Source: Desulfobacterales bacterium (GTDB lineage Bacteria > Desulfobacterota > DSM-4660 > Desulfatiglandales > B25-G16). From it: DNA of 13,024 nt. Position 1 is the first letter of the stretch, and each line of letters begins with the position of its first letter. Both the position numbers and the translations under genes were made by a program. This document shows, piece by piece, positions 1-5,874 of the stretch. The notes beneath the pieces were generated by a model, which did no database searches, was not told the origin of the DNA, and saw only the letters and a list, made by a program, of their open reading frames with translations. The DNA is taken from contig JABXJY010000038.1 in NCBI GenBank assembly GCA_013375385.1, forward strand, positions 1 to 13,024, given 5' to 3'.

Positions 1-161
1 CAAAATGAGCAGGGCTTTTTAATTGGTGTTTGGGGGTTGTCAGTAGTCAGTGGTCAAATTAGATATAAGGATGACACGAATTATAGCTTCTTTGAAACAG
101 AGATCTATTAGCATTAAGCTGTAGATTTAAGGCATAAGTATTTTGTCTAACAGCGTGAATA
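1..161. other. Left edge, no gene recognised
   Basis: I see no recognisable gene here. Frame 1 on the + strand is open from the window edge to a TAG at 109-111 (36 codons), but it runs through a short heptad repeat at 39-56, so it is more likely chance than the tail of a protein. Frame 2 ends at a TAA at 20-22 and could equally be the end of an upstream gene. Nothing distinguishes these without the sequence to the left. Confidence 0.4.
39..56. repeat. Short heptad repeat, 2.5 units
   Basis: GTCAGTA is followed directly by GTCAGTG and then GTCA, in 7-bp phase. It is the leftmost member of the intergenic heptad family seen throughout the window. Confidence 0.6.
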
Positions 162-203
162 TTTGATTTGACATTTTAGCTTTGTCATTTGATATTTGCC
201 TTA
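162..203. repeat. Heptad repeat, TNNNATT subtype, 6 units
   Basis: Six successive 7-bp units begin with T and mostly end in ATT or CTT, for example TGACATT (169-175), TGTCATT (183-189) and TGATATT (190-196). This T-rich subtype corresponds, on the opposite strand, to the TGACAAA units found at 2105-2118. A promoter-like sequence lies inside the tract. Confidence 0.5.
168..196 (+). promoter_or_regulatory. Possible sigma-70 promoter for recO
   Basis: TTGACA (168-173, a perfect -35) is followed after 17 bp by GATATT (191-196, four of six matches to TATAAT). A start near 203 would give a leader of about 80 bases before recO. The caveat is that the whole element sits in a heptad repeat whose units resemble TTTGACA, so the match could be a by-product of the repeat. 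Confidence 0.35.
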
Positions 204-240
204 GGCTATAGTAACCGTGGCTATGGAATCTGGATCTAAG

Positions 241-268
241 CAACGGACTACCGACAACTAGCAATGAA
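241..268. repeat. Heptad repeat upstream of recO, 4 units
   Basis: Four units in 7-bp phase, each starting with C: CAACGGA, CTACCGA, then CAACTAG and CAATGAA. The tract ends 14 bases before the recO start codon. Units read as the reverse complement of the CTGGTTR type found after glyQ and after the kinase. Confidence 0.65.
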
Positions 269-282
269 CGTCATTAGGAATC

Positions 283-1023
283 GTGGAGCCGAAGAAATCA
301 GAGGCAATTATTCTAAGGACAAAAGACTTTGGTGAATCTGATCTTCTCGTCACCTTTTTTTCCTCTCTTTACGGGAACCTAAAGGGTGTGGCCAAAGGGG
401 CCCGAAGGAGTTCCAAACGATTTGTTAATTCCCTGAATATTTTCTCTCTGGTGAATCTTGAATTTAGAGAGAGAAGGAGTGGCGATCTTGTTTGGCTTGA
501 TTCATGCGAATTAATTGACGGGTTTCCGGGAATACGATCAGACTACAATCTGTTGTTAAGGGCCAGCTACATGGTTGAGATGACAGAGATCCTTTTTCCA
601 CTCAATGTGCCAAGTTCTGAAATGTTTCAGTTGTTGAAATTTGCACTGAGTTCAATCTCAAATAGGCGAAATACTGAAGAGACAATGATTATGTTCCAGG
701 CACGAGCAATGAAGATAGGCGGATTTGGTATTAATGTATCCAAATGCTGTCTTTGTGGTCGGCCTTATAAGGGAGAGGGTAGGGCAGTGTTCCATCCCCC
801 GAGTGGCTCAATAGTGTGTATGGCGTGTGAGAAGGAATCGGTTTTAATCCCCGGAATGAAGCCGGATACAGTTCAGGTTCTTGCACAACTTCAGTCCCCT
901 GACCTATCACTATCCAACACCTTACCAGGTGATAAGGACGTGCTCGGCGAGCTGAATAGGGTCTTAATGGCGCATATTGAACATCGTTTGGGAAAAAGAT
1001 TTAAATCGGCTAGATATCTTTAG
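283..1023 (+). CDS. recO: DNA repair protein RecO
   Basis: RecO mediates loading of RecA on SSB-coated single-stranded DNA in the RecF(O)R pathway and anneals complementary strands in the cytoplasm. The 246-residue product matches the usual length of about 240. The N-terminal OB-fold part (about 1-80) carries the family pattern EAIILRTKDFGESD near the start and GNLKGVAKGARR at about 31-42. A helical part follows, with a zinc-finger-like CxxC...CxxC at Cys155/Cys158 and Cys179/Cys182. The start is a GTG, chosen because AGGA lies at 276-279 just before it and because the family N-terminus begins here; there is no better ATG. It ends in TAG. recO next to glyQ/glyS is an order I associate with Deltaproteobacteria; that part is background knowledge and not proof. 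Confidence 0.93.
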   Translation: MEPKKSEAIILRTKDFGESDLLVTFFSSLYGNLKGVAKGARRSSKRFVNSLNIFSLVNLEFRERRSGDLVWLDSCELIDGFPGIRSDYNLLLRASYMVEMTEILFPLNVPSSEMFQLLKFALSSISNRRNTEETMIMFQARAMKIGGFGINVSKCCLCGRPYKGEGRAVFHPPSGSIVCMACEKESVLIPGMKPDTVQVLAQLQSPDLSLSNTLPGDKDVLGELNRVLMAHIEHRLGKRFKSARYL

Positions 1024-1098
1024 GCTCCGCCTCTCCAGATTTGAACCCACGCAAGATCTATCCTTTTAATATAGCACTTTTTGGGGTCGGTTACTGTC

Positions 1099-1127
1099 TT
1101 GACTTCGTTTAGGGCAAGTGGTACTTT
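1099..1127 (+). promoter_or_regulatory. Candidate sigma-70 promoter for glyQ-glyS
   Basis: TTGACT (1099-1104) and TACTTT (1122-1127) are separated by exactly 17 bp. The -35 matches five of six consensus bases and the -10 keeps the key TA and final T. Transcription from here would give a leader of roughly 100 bases before glyQ. No T-box or other attenuator is apparent in that leader. Confidence 0.4.
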
Positions 1128-1180
1128 TCGGCGAGGTTTTCGATAACTTCTGCTTGGCTTACATAAACATGCTTCTTGAT

Positions 1181-1229
1181 CAGTGACCGGATAACTAGCA
1201 ACGGTCAACGGACGACCAGCAACAAATAG
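1181..1229. repeat. Heptad repeat in recO-glyQ gap, 7 units
   Basis: Seven units in uninterrupted 7-bp phase, each starting with C and often ending in AA: for example CTAGCAA (1195-1201), CGGTCAA (1202-1208) and CCAGCAA (1216-1222). The tract stops at the glyQ ribosome binding site AGGGAG (1228-1233). Confidence 0.7.
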
Positions 1230-1237
1230 GGAGCTTT

Positions 1238-2107
1238 ATGACATTTCAAGAATTGATTATCGCTTTGGAGAGGTTCTGGGCAGACAGAGGATGTCTGATT
1301 CAGCAGCCTTATGACCTGGAGGTTGGGGCAGGGACGTTTAACCCAGCTACTCTTTTGAGGGCGTTGGGTCCTGAACCTTGGTCTGTTGCCTATGTAGAGC
1401 CTTCCAGGCGCCCCACTGACGGCAGATACGGAGAGAATCCTAACCGCCTGGGGCATTATTACCAGTATCAGGTGATCATAAAACCCTCCCCCATTGATAT
1501 TCAGGAGATCTACCTAGAAAGTCTACAGGCCCTGGGGATCGATCCTCTGGATCACGATATCCGCTTTGTCGAGGATGACTGGGAATCCCCAACCCTTGGT
1601 GCATCAGGCCTTGGGTGGGAGGTGTGGCTAGATGGCATGGAAATTACCCAGTTTACGTATTTTCAACTGGCAGGCGGCATCAGGTTGGACCCGATTTCTG
1701 TGGAAATAACCTACGGCCTGGAAAGAATCGCCATGTATTTGCAGGAGAAAGACAGTGTTTATGATCTTATATGGAACGAAAAGGTAACTTACGGAGATGT
1801 CCATAAAAAGGGCGAATGGGAAAACTCCGTGTACTGTTTTGAAATTGCGGATGTGGAGATGCTTCTAAAGATGTTTGATATGTGTGAACAGGAATCCCTG
1901 AGAATGAGCGAAAAGGAGATTGTCCTACCGGCATATGATTATTGCCTTAAATGTTCCCACATCTTTAATATCCTCGAGGCGAGAGGGGCCATCAGTGTTA
2001 CGGAAAGAACATCTTTCATTGGAAGGATTAGAGAATTGGCTCATTTAGTAGCAAAAAACTACCTAAAACAGAGGGAGGAGCTAGGCTTTCCTTTGATGAA
2101 AACATGA
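1238..2107 (+). CDS. glyQ: Glycyl-tRNA synthetase, alpha subunit
   Basis: This is the catalytic subunit of the bacterial alpha2-beta2 class II glycyl-tRNA synthetase, which activates glycine with ATP and charges tRNA-Gly together with GlyS. The 289-residue length is typical. Diagnostic motifs are clear: FNPATLLRALGPEPW (about 34-48), EPSRRPTDGRYGENPNR (54-70), the segment WESPTLGASGLGWEVW (about 115-130) and the class II motif 3-like EITYGLERIAMYLQ (156-169). The ATG at 1238 follows AGGGAG at 1228-1233 with good spacing and gives the conserved N-terminus TFQELI. The stop TGA is the first three bases of a heptad repeat. It is probably transcribed with glyS, which lies 138 bases downstream. Confidence 0.97.
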   Translation: MTFQELIIALERFWADRGCLIQQPYDLEVGAGTFNPATLLRALGPEPWSVAYVEPSRRPTDGRYGENPNRLGHYYQYQVIIKPSPIDIQEIYLESLQALGIDPLDHDIRFVEDDWESPTLGASGLGWEVWLDGMEITQFTYFQLAGGIRLDPISVEITYGLERIAMYLQEKDSVYDLIWNEKVTYGDVHKKGEWENSVYCFEIADVEMLLKMFDMCEQESLRMSEKEIVLPAYDYCLKCSHIFNILEARGAISVTERTSFIGRIRELAHLVAKNYLKQREELGFPLMKT

Positions 2108-2153
2108 CAAATGACAAAGGTTACTGGTTACTCGATACTGGTTGCTGGTTTGA
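2105..2153. repeat. Heptad repeat starting at the glyQ stop, 7 units
   Basis: Two TGACAAA units (2105-2118) run in phase into GGTTACT twice (2119-2132), then CGATACT, GGTTGCT and GGTTTGA. The first three bases of the first unit are the glyQ stop codon. The tract joins the two subtypes of the family (TGACAAA and GGTTACT) in one uninterrupted 7-bp frame. Confidence 0.75.
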
Positions 2154-2208
2154 CAAAGCAACAATTGACGTGAGGGTAAGAATGAAGACCGCTGTTTAGT
2201 GATTTAAT

Positions 2209-2243
2209 GAGTGAACGAGTGACAAGCAACGAGAGACAAGAGA
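2209..2243. repeat. Heptad repeat at the glyS start, 5 units
   Basis: Five units in 7-bp phase, such as CGAGTGA (2216-2222), CAAGCAA (2223-2229) and CGAGAGA (2230-2236), end two bases before the likely glyS ATG at 2246. The repeat happens to be open in the glyS frame, which creates a misleading upstream start at 2207. Confidence 0.65.
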
Positions 2244-2245
2244 GA

Positions 2246-4324
2246 ATGGGTGAATTACTCTTAGAAATAGGCACGGAGGAGATCCCCTCAGACTATCTTG
2301 AGGACGGTTTAAATGAGCTTAGGCGACTTGGAGAATCTTACCTGAGAGATAACCGAATCGAGATGGAAGGAGGCCTCTATACCTGCGGAACTCTGAGACG
2401 ACTGGTTCTGGTCGCCAAGGCCATTGCCGATAAACAGGAAGATACGGTTCAGGAGATGATAGGGCCTCCGAAAAAGGCTGCCTTTGATGAAGAAGGAAAC
2501 CCCACAAAGGCGGCTTTTGGTTTTGCTAAAAAACAGGGGGTACCTGTTGGTGAGCTACAATTGCTCGAAACACCAAAAGGCGAGTACCTCTATGTTAAGC
2601 GTAAAGCGCCCGGGAGACCAACAATAGAGCTCTTGACCGAGATTCTGCCCGAATTGATTGACAACATTCCCTGGCCGAAGTCAATGCGTTGGGGAAGTGG
2701 AGGGTTTTCTTTTGTTCGGCCCATCCATTGGGTACTGGCACTTTTTAACAATGAGGTTATCCCCTTTGAAGTGGGTGGGGTGAGGAGCGGAAAGAAAAGC
2801 AGAGGCCACAGGTTTATGGCACCTCAGATCATGGAAATAGATGACCTTCGAGATTATCTACGGAAAATGAACAAAAGCTACGTGATTATTGATCAAAGGC
2901 AACGGGAAGGGGAGGTGGAAAAGGCTGTCATTGCAGCGGCTAAAACAGTGGCAGGTACACGCATGAGAGATCCCGAATTGTTATCCACCGTGGCCAATGG
3001 GGTGGAGTACCCATCTGCAATTTGCGGCAGTTTTGATAAGGTATTCCTGAATCTCCCTGATCCCGTGCTCATAACGGCTATGAAAGAGCATCAGAGGTAT
3101 TTTCCCATTCGTGACCAAGAGGGCAGGTTAATGCCCAATTTTGTAGCAGTTAATAATACGATTGCAAGGGATGAATCTATTGTTCGGAAAGGACATGAAA
3201 GGGTTCTACGGGCAAGGTTGGCTGATGCCGATTTCTTTTTTAAGGAGGACAGAAAGAGGCCACTTGAGGACAGACTGGAGGATCTAAAAACGGTTATCTA
3301 TCAGGCCGAGCTAGGGACCTCCTTTGCCAAGGTACAACGTTTTACTGAATTGGCCGAATATCTGGCCGAACACATAGCGCCAAAGAAAATAAATGATGTC
3401 AGGCTAGCAGCGAGACTGTGCAAATGTGATCTGGTTACTGAGATGGTCACGGAGTTCCCGTCCCTCCAGGGAACAATGGGTAAGATATACGCCACGCTTG
3501 ATGGGCATCCGGAAGATGTCTGTCTCGCTATCGCAGATCATTATTTACCTTCTCATGCAGAATCCGAACTACCTGGATCTCTTACTGGGTCAATTGTGGG
3601 CATGGCTGATAGGATGGATACCATCGTGGGGTGTTTTGCGGTTGGCCTTGAGCCTACGGGAACAGCTGATCCCTATGCCCTCAGGCGGCATGCCCTTGGC
3701 ATTATCAGGGTTATTAGGGGCAAGAAGATTGGTATTTCCCTCAAAGACTTCGTCAGTAAATCAGGGTCCATTCTGAATGAGGCTATTTCATTTAACAGAG
3801 ACAAGGTTGTAGATAGAGTTCTTAATTTTGTAAAGGATCGCTTCAAGAATCTATTGTTATCAGAAGGTGTTCCTCAGGACTTTGTTGAGGCGGTACTTAC
3901 GATCGACTTTAACTTCTTGAATCAGGTAGAGGAGAGAATTATAGCACTCAGAAGGTTTCGAGAAATATCCAAAGATTTTGAACGGCTAACCATATCCTTT
4001 AGACGGATCATGAACATAGTAAGGGGTTTTGAGGGAACTGATAAGGTGAATCCTGATCTCTTCGAGCATGGAAGTGAAGATAATCTATGGAAAGCATTTC
4101 AATCGGTAAAAGACAATGTCCAGAGGGAGATAAACACAGGAGCTTACTTTGATGCCTTGAATCTGATGGCAGGATTAAGTGGAGTAGTGGATGAGTTTTT
4201 TTCTGAGGTCATGGTTATGGCAGAAGATGTCAGGATAAGGGAAAACAGGCTAGGAATGTTAAAGGGGCTCAATCAGCTCTTTCTTCAGATAGCTGATTTT
4301 TCGCAACTGTCAGTGGCCCGCTGA
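2246..4324 (+). CDS. glyS: Glycyl-tRNA synthetase, beta subunit
   Basis: GlyS is the large subunit of the tetrameric glycyl-tRNA synthetase; it binds tRNA-Gly and completes the enzyme formed with GlyQ. From the ATG at 2246 the product is 692 residues, the normal size. Family landmarks are the N-terminal ELLLEIGTEEIPSDYL (2-17), WPKSMRWG and FVRPIHWVLALF (about 143-167), EHQRYFPI (281-288), NFVAVNNT (about 298-305), HERVLRARLADADFFF (about 317-332), FPSLQGTMGKIYA (about 404-416) and GTADPYALRRHALGI (about 472-486), then a C-terminal anticodon-binding-type helical region. An ATG at 2207 in the same frame would add 13 residues, but these are encoded by a heptad repeat and precede the conserved N-terminus, so 2246 is preferred. 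The last residues, SQLSVAR, are also encoded by heptad sequence. Confidence 0.95.
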   Translation: MGELLLEIGTEEIPSDYLEDGLNELRRLGESYLRDNRIEMEGGLYTCGTLRRLVLVAKAIADKQEDTVQEMIGPPKKAAFDEEGNPTKAAFGFAKKQGVPVGELQLLETPKGEYLYVKRKAPGRPTIELLTEILPELIDNIPWPKSMRWGSGGFSFVRPIHWVLALFNNEVIPFEVGGVRSGKKSRGHRFMAPQIMEIDDLRDYLRKMNKSYVIIDQRQREGEVEKAVIAAAKTVAGTRMRDPELLSTVANGVEYPSAICGSFDKVFLNLPDPVLITAMKEHQRYFPIRDQEGRLMPNFVAVNNTIARDESIVRKGHERVLRARLADADFFFKEDRKRPLEDRLEDLKTVIYQAELGTSFAKVQRFTELAEYLAEHIAPKKINDVRLAARLCKCDLVTEMVTEFPSLQGTMGKIYATLDGHPEDVCLAIADHYLPSHAESELPGSLTGSIVGMADRMDTIVGCFAVGLEPTGTADPYALRRHALGIIRVIRGKKIGISLKDFVSKSGSILNEAISFNRDKVVDRVLNFVKDRFKNLLLSEGVPQDFVEAVLTIDFNFLNQVEERIIALRRFREISKDFERLTISFRRIMNIVRGFEGTDKVNPDLFEHGSEDNLWKAFQSVKDNVQREINTGAYFDALNLMAGLSGVVDEFFSEVMVMAEDVRIRENRLGMLKGLNQLFLQIADFSQLSVAR

Positions 4325-4338
4325 CTGTTGTCCGTGGT
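4304..4338. repeat. Heptad repeat over the glyS stop codon, 5 units
   Basis: CAACTGT, CAGTGGC, then CCGCTGA (which contains the glyS stop), CTGTTGT and CCGTGGT follow in 7-bp phase. The outer units are in opposite orientation, so 4304-4313 and 4321-4330 can pair as a 10-bp stem with one mismatch and a 7-base loop. No T-run follows, so I do not call it a terminator. Confidence 0.55.
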
Positions 4339-4348
4339 AGAGAATATG

Positions 4349-4403
4349 AAGAAACCTGACTGCCGACAACGATCAACGGACATTACTGGAATCAGGTTTC
4401 TTT
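4349..4403. terminator. Possible bidirectional terminator, glyS/mltA
   Basis: AAGAAACCTGA (4349-4359) is the exact reverse complement of TCAGGTTTCTT (4392-4402), an 11-bp perfect stem with A-rich outer left and T-rich outer right arms. This is the arrangement expected of a terminator working in both directions between two convergent genes. The weak points are the 32-base loop, which holds heptad repeat units, and the fact that the right arm lies in the last codons of mltA. Confidence 0.35.
4360..4380. repeat. Heptad repeat over the mltA stop codon, 3 units
   Basis: CTGCCGA (4360-4366), CAACGAT (4367-4373) and CAACGGA (4374-4380) are in 7-bp phase. The last unit and a half supply the mltA stop codon and its last two codons on the minus strand. 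Confidence 0.6.
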
Positions 4404-5587
4404 ACTAAGAAATAAACCTCTCCTTCATGTTTAAGGTGACCTGCAGCTAACTCCGCATATGGGTCACTACCCCAAAAGATGTCTGCCCGCCCGGTACCTT
4501 TTATTACCCCTCCAGTATCTTGATTCAAGAGAAACCGCGAAAAAGGAACCCATGCGGCTATAGTTCCATCTTCTCCCATAATAGGTTTCTGGCAGCGGAT
4601 GTACACGAGGGCCCCTTTTGGAAACAGTCTGTCATCAAGGGCCAGAGACCGTCCGGGTGTTAAGGGTACTCCAATATTGCCGATGGGACCGTTATCAAGT
4701 AATCGAAAGAAGACGTAAGATGGGTTATAATTCAATATCTCCTCTTTGATATCCGGGTGGTCCTCTAGATAAGATCTGATGGTCTGAAGGGATAGACTAT
4801 CAGCTGCGATATATCCCTTGTCTATCATATATCTACCTATGCTTTTGTAAGGATGTCCATTTGAGGCATGATAGCCAACCCTGATTGTCTCTCCATCGGG
4901 TAATTTCACGGTACCTGAACCCTGAATCTGTAATATGGCTATATCGAGAGGATCTTGTAGCCAGGCAATTTCGAGGTCCCTTCCTTCTAGAGCTCTTCCT
5001 TCGTCAATATCTCTCCTTGTATAATAAGGGATGAGCCTCTGACCATCTGTTCTGGCAATGATGCGCTCCCCAGAGTACTGAGGACGGAAGAGCCCCAAAT
5101 TAATCCTTAATAGATCATCTGGCATTCTGTAGATTGGGTGCTTGTATAGAGAATCCGGTTCAAGATTTCCATCAAGGATTGGCTCAAAGTAGCCGGTGAA
5201 AAGGACCTTTTTGTTTCCCCGAAAGCGAGCTGACTTGTACAGGAGAAATCTTTTTCGTAGCTCTCTTTTAAGTTTCTTGCTATCGGAGCTTTGCTTGATA
5301 ATGAGCGAAAAGGTTTTTAAAGATTTCCTGATATGTTCAGCCGAAAATGCATCAGATCCATAGGTAAACATTGTATCATCATTCAGCGCGTTCAAGTATT
5401 GAAGGCTCCTTTCAATTGCCAGTGCAAGGGAGTCTGTGTCCATGTCATCCTGGAATTCCGGCCAAAAATACCTCACCTTCTTGAGGGCCTTTGATGGTTC
5501 CTTAACCTCTTTCTTGACGAACGGATAGCAACCACCAATGATAAGGAAGATTACTATTACTAAGAGATAGCGGTACGTCTGAAACAT
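4373..5587 (-). CDS. mltA: MltA-type membrane-bound lytic murein transglycosylase
   Basis: MltA enzymes cleave the MurNAc-GlcNAc bond of peptidoglycan with formation of 1,6-anhydroMurNAc, acting from the outer membrane as lipoproteins. The 404-residue product starts with a hydrophobic signal (about 7-19) and a lipobox LIIGGC with Cys20 as lipidation site. The MltA domain is marked by TGYFEP (131-136), DIAILQIQGSG (about 215-225) and GYHASNGHPYKSIGRYM (238-254). The C-terminal 3D domain carries NQDTGGVIKG (355-364) and RADIFWGSDPYAELAAG (367-383). The conserved aspartates Asp357 and Asp369 sit where the family's essential acids cluster; which one is catalytic I cannot settle by eye. It is divergent from lpxC and convergent with glyS. 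Its last three residues (NVR) overlap a heptad repeat, so the extreme C-terminus looks replaced. Confidence 0.92.
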   Translation of the reverse strand: MFQTYRYLLVIVIFLIIGGCYPFVKKEVKEPSKALKKVRYFWPEFQDDMDTDSLALAIERSLQYLNALNDDTMFTYGSDAFSAEHIRKSLKTFSLIIKQSSDSKKLKRELRKRFLLYKSARFRGNKKVLFTGYFEPILDGNLEPDSLYKHPIYRMPDDLLRINLGLFRPQYSGERIIARTDGQRLIPYYTRRDIDEGRALEGRDLEIAWLQDPLDIAILQIQGSGTVKLPDGETIRVGYHASNGHPYKSIGRYMIDKGYIAADSLSLQTIRSYLEDHPDIKEEILNYNPSYVFFRLLDNGPIGNIGVPLTPGRSLALDDRLFPKGALVYIRCQKPIMGEDGTIAAWVPFSRFLLNQDTGGVIKGTGRADIFWGSDPYAELAAGHLKHEGEVYFLVKKPDSSNVR

Positions 5588-5609
5588 AGTCTAGATATTA
5601 AATTCAAAT

Positions 5610-5625
5610 CTTGTGTAAATACAAG
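5610..5625. promoter_or_regulatory. Small dyad just upstream of mltA
   Basis: CTTGT (5610-5614) and ACAAG (5621-5625) form an inverted repeat with a 6-base spacer, 22 bases upstream of the mltA start codon. It could be an operator or a leader hairpin of mltA. The arms are short and could be chance in AT-rich DNA. I found no convincing mltA promoter by eye. Confidence 0.2.
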
Positions 5626-5670
5626 CAAAAAAAGCCTATGAGATTGTATCAAACAGACACAAAATATGTG

Positions 5671-5729
5671 TTGAAATTAACACAGTAATGAGATAAAGGA
5701 GCAGATAGTGAAGTTACTGTTAATTTCAA
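5671..5729. promoter_or_regulatory. Long inverted repeat upstream of lpxC, possible regulator site
   Basis: The left arm TTGAAATTAACACAGTAA (5671-5688) and right arm TTACTGTTAATTTCAA (5714-5729) pair over 16 bp with a 2-base bulge (an extra CA on the left) around a 25-base spacer. The right-arm core TTAATTTCAAT recurs as a direct copy at 5739-5749, 19 bp after its first occurrence at 5720-5730. The repeated, two-orientation core suggests a protein binding site more than an RNA hairpin. It lies about 65-125 bp upstream of the sigma-54-like element, where activators of that system usually bind. Confidence 0.45.
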
Positions 5730-5738
5730 TAATCATTA

Positions 5739-5749
5739 TTAATTTCAAT
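5739..5749. repeat. Third copy of the TTAATTTCAAT core
   Basis: TTAATTTCAAT is identical to 5720-5730, in direct orientation with a 19-bp centre spacing (about two helical turns), and is the reverse complement of the 5671-5680 arm over ten bases. It probably belongs to the same operator set. Confidence 0.4.
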
Positions 5750-5794
5750 TAGTTAATTATCTAAACCAATCTTTTCTGGAATCCTTTTAGTCCA

Positions 5795-5810
5795 TGGCAT
5801 ATTATTTGCT
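5795..5810 (+). promoter_or_regulatory. Sigma-54-type -24/-12 promoter candidate for lpxC
   Basis: TGGCATATTATTTGCT matches the RpoN consensus TGGCAC-N5-TTGCW except for the C of TGGCAC. The invariant GG (5796-5797) and GC (5808-5809) are exactly 10 bases apart, as required. A start site near 5822 would give an lpxC leader of about 50 bases. No comparable sigma-70 pair is evident between the inverted repeat and lpxC. Single 16-mers of this quality can occur by chance, so this is a candidate. Confidence 0.45.
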
Positions 5811-5874
5811 AACATAAGATACTTCACTTTGCAATATATTTTGTTCCAATGAAGTTATTTTCCGAGGAATTGTT

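Noticed and set aside
1..111. Partial CDS running in from the left edge (frame 1).
   Set aside because: It is only 36 codons, crosses a heptad repeat and matches no family I recognise.
1023..1058. tRNA-like sequence on the minus strand: GGGTTCAAATC followed by GGAGAGGCGG, resembling a T-arm and acceptor of a tRNA-Ser.
   Set aside because: The T-stem does not pair beyond one base, no anticodon arm or matching acceptor strand is found, and the order of parts is wrong for an intact tRNA. At most a decayed remnant.
1128..1237. A T-box or other riboswitch in the glyQ leader.
   Set aside because: No T-box-like conserved core or antiterminator/terminator pair with a T-run is visible, and the end of the leader is simple heptad repeat.
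1205..1456. An 83-codon minus-strand frame antisense to the start of glyQ.
   Set aside because: It covers conserved GlyQ sequence and shows no protein signature; a shadow frame.
3426..3776. A 116-codon open frame overlapping glyS on the + strand.
   Set aside because: It is in another frame within well-conserved GlyS sequence, has no recognisable motif and no ribosome binding site; a shadow frame.
4304..4330. Hairpin over the glyS stop codon as a rho-independent terminator.
   Set aside because: It has a stem of ten with one mismatch and no T-run on either side; it follows from opposed heptad units.
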